8,270 nt of DNA, taken from an uncultured Angelakisella sp. (GTDB taxonomy: Bacteria > Bacillota > Clostridia > Oscillospirales > Ruminococcaceae). Position numbers and translations under genes: made by a program. Below are positions 8,086 to 8,270 of this stretch, piece by piece. How positions within the stretch are numbered: the first letter of the stretch is position 1; each line of letters begins with the position of its first letter. Location of the stretch: positions 1-8,270 of the forward strand of contig CANOCD010000041.1 of NCBI GenBank assembly GCA_947564495.1, read 5' to 3'. The notes under the pieces were generated by a model. That model did no database searches. It had not been told where the DNA came from and saw only the letters and a program-made list of their open reading frames with translations.

Positions 8086-8093
8086 TCCCTCCC
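8086..8093 (-). promoter_or_regulatory. ribU ribosome binding site
   Basis: GGGAGGGA on the minus strand stands 6 to 7 bases before the ATG at 8079. Its first three G residues are also the end of one arm of the inverted repeat at 8091-8126, so a hairpin in a long transcript would partly hide it. Confidence 0.65.
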
Positions 8094-8126
8094 GGCGGTT
8101 TTGTTGGTTCCCATGATACCGCCGGG
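8091..8126 (-). repeat. 9-bp inverted repeat in front of ribU, candidate operator or mRNA hairpin
   Basis: On the minus strand CCCGGCGGT (8118-8126) and ACCGCCGGG (8091-8099) are perfect reverse complements with an 18-base loop. The first arm abuts the candidate -10 box and the second runs into the Shine-Dalgarno sequence. If transcription starts near 8106 the first arm is not transcribed, and the repeat would act as DNA, for instance as a repressor site. If it starts further upstream, the mRNA hairpin could hide the ribosome site. Confidence 0.55.
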
Positions 8127-8141
8127 GAAGGGGGCCCGCAA
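8113..8141 (-). promoter_or_regulatory. Candidate sigma-A-type promoter of ribU
   Basis: On the minus strand TTGCGG (8136-8141) and TATCAT (8113-8118) are separated by 17 bp. The -10 box matches TATAAT in five of six positions and the -35 box matches TTGACA only in TTG. The start would fall near 8106, giving a short leader of about 26 bases. A weak -35 with repeats just upstream is typical of activator-dependent promoters. A weaker alternative, TTGCTC with AATACT, lies further upstream at about 8163-8192 and overlaps the repeats. Confidence 0.45.
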
Positions 8142-8153
8142 GACCTTCGGGCC
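8133..8153. repeat. Inverted repeat over the candidate -35 region
   Basis: GGCCCG (8133-8138) and CGGGCC (8148-8153) are perfect reverse complements, and the stem can be lengthened by AAG/CTT with one bulged base. It overlaps both the candidate -35 box and the third CCGAA repeat. In this GC-rich sequence a 6-bp palindrome may be chance. Confidence 0.35.
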
Positions 8154-8173
8154 ATTTCGGAAAGTATTCGGAA
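8146..8173 (-). promoter_or_regulatory. Direct-repeat array upstream of the ribU promoter, candidate winged-helix regulator site
   Basis: On the minus strand TTCCGAA occurs at 8167-8173 and again at 8156-8162, exactly 11 bp apart, and CCGAA occurs a third time at 8146-8150, 10 bp further on. A weaker CCGGT lies 10 bp before the first. The last copy ends 4 bp before the candidate -35 box. Head-to-tail repeats at one helical turn next to a poor -35 box are how PhoB/OmpR-type domains bind. The operon encodes just such a domain, so I infer autoregulation. Confidence 0.45.
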
Positions 8174-8213
8174 CGAACCGGGGAGAGAGCAAAAATTCTC
8201 CAGTTTTTCCCAG

Positions 8214-8252
8214 AAAAAAAGCCCCCCGCCCCCCGGGAGAAAAAATCGGGCT
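8214..8252 (-). terminator. Terminator-like element of an upstream minus-strand gene
   Basis: Read on the minus strand, AGCCC (8248-8252) can pair with GGGCT (8220-8224), with CTCCC and a G-run forming an inner stem. Seven T residues (8214-8220) follow. A GC-rich fold followed by a clean T tract is what an intrinsic terminator looks like. It would separate ribU from whatever lies beyond the right edge. The stem is not perfect. Confidence 0.5.
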
Positions 8253-8270
8253 ACCGCTGCCAGTTCTGCG
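8251..8270 (-). other. Possible last codons of a minus-strand gene running in from the right edge
   Basis: One minus-strand frame ends QNWQR followed by TAG (8251-8253), directly in front of the terminator-like element. The position of the stop at a terminator is the only support. Five residues do not allow a function to be named. Confidence 0.25.

Noticed and set aside
8113..8126. CCGGCGGTA-like string read as part of an FMN riboswitch.
   Set aside because: The other conserved RFN segments are absent around it, and the string is explained by the inverted repeat.
7310..8155. A 281-residue minus-strand frame starting upstream of ribU.
   Set aside because: It overlaps ribU and the kinase gene in a third frame with no recognisable domain and no good ribosome site.
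8221..8237. G-run pair on the minus strand as a G-quadruplex.
   Set aside because: Only two long G runs are present close together, and the following T tract is better explained by a terminator. G-runs are common throughout this window.

Overview
The window is very GC-rich, and its genes prefer G/C-ending codons, GGG and CGG in particular. It carries an AddAB-type recombination nuclease instead of RecBCD, and an ECF-type vitamin transporter subunit. Together these suggest a high-GC member of the Bacillota, most like gut Clostridia of the Oscillospiraceae/Ruminococcaceae kind. That placement is inference from gene content and base composition; no rRNA or other marker is present.

Left part (1-6814, + strand): two large genes, addB (its 5' end lies just outside the window) and addA. 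They overlap by 4 bp and form a translationally coupled addBA operon. The products are the two subunits of the helicase-nuclease that resects DNA double-strand ends for RecA loading. All key motifs are visible: Walker A and helicase motifs in AddA, a nuclease centre in each subunit, and the four-cysteine iron-sulfur ligand set in AddB. The operon ends in a perfect 9-bp inverted repeat (6819-6844), which fills most of the 34-bp gap to the convergent genes on the other strand.

Right part (6849-8079, - strand): a two-gene operon transcribed towards addA. The first gene is a RibU-like riboflavin-binding S component of an ECF transporter. The second overlaps it by 11 bp and is the most interesting gene here: a complete riboflavin kinase domain fused to an OmpR/PhoB-type winged-helix DNA-binding domain, with no FAD synthetase domain and no receiver domain. 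The simplest reading is a flavin-responsive transcription factor, or a kinase that regulates its own supply, encoded with the riboflavin importer.

The region upstream of ribU (8080-8250) fits this idea. I see no FMN riboswitch, the usual control element for ribU in Bacillota. Instead there is a direct-repeat array (TTCCGAA twice with an 11-bp period, then a third CCGAA) just upstream of a candidate promoter with a poor -35 box, the geometry used by PhoB/OmpR-type proteins. A 9-bp inverted repeat also brackets the candidate -10 box and touches the Shine-Dalgarno sequence. Beyond it are a terminator-like element and possibly the last few codons of another minus-strand gene.
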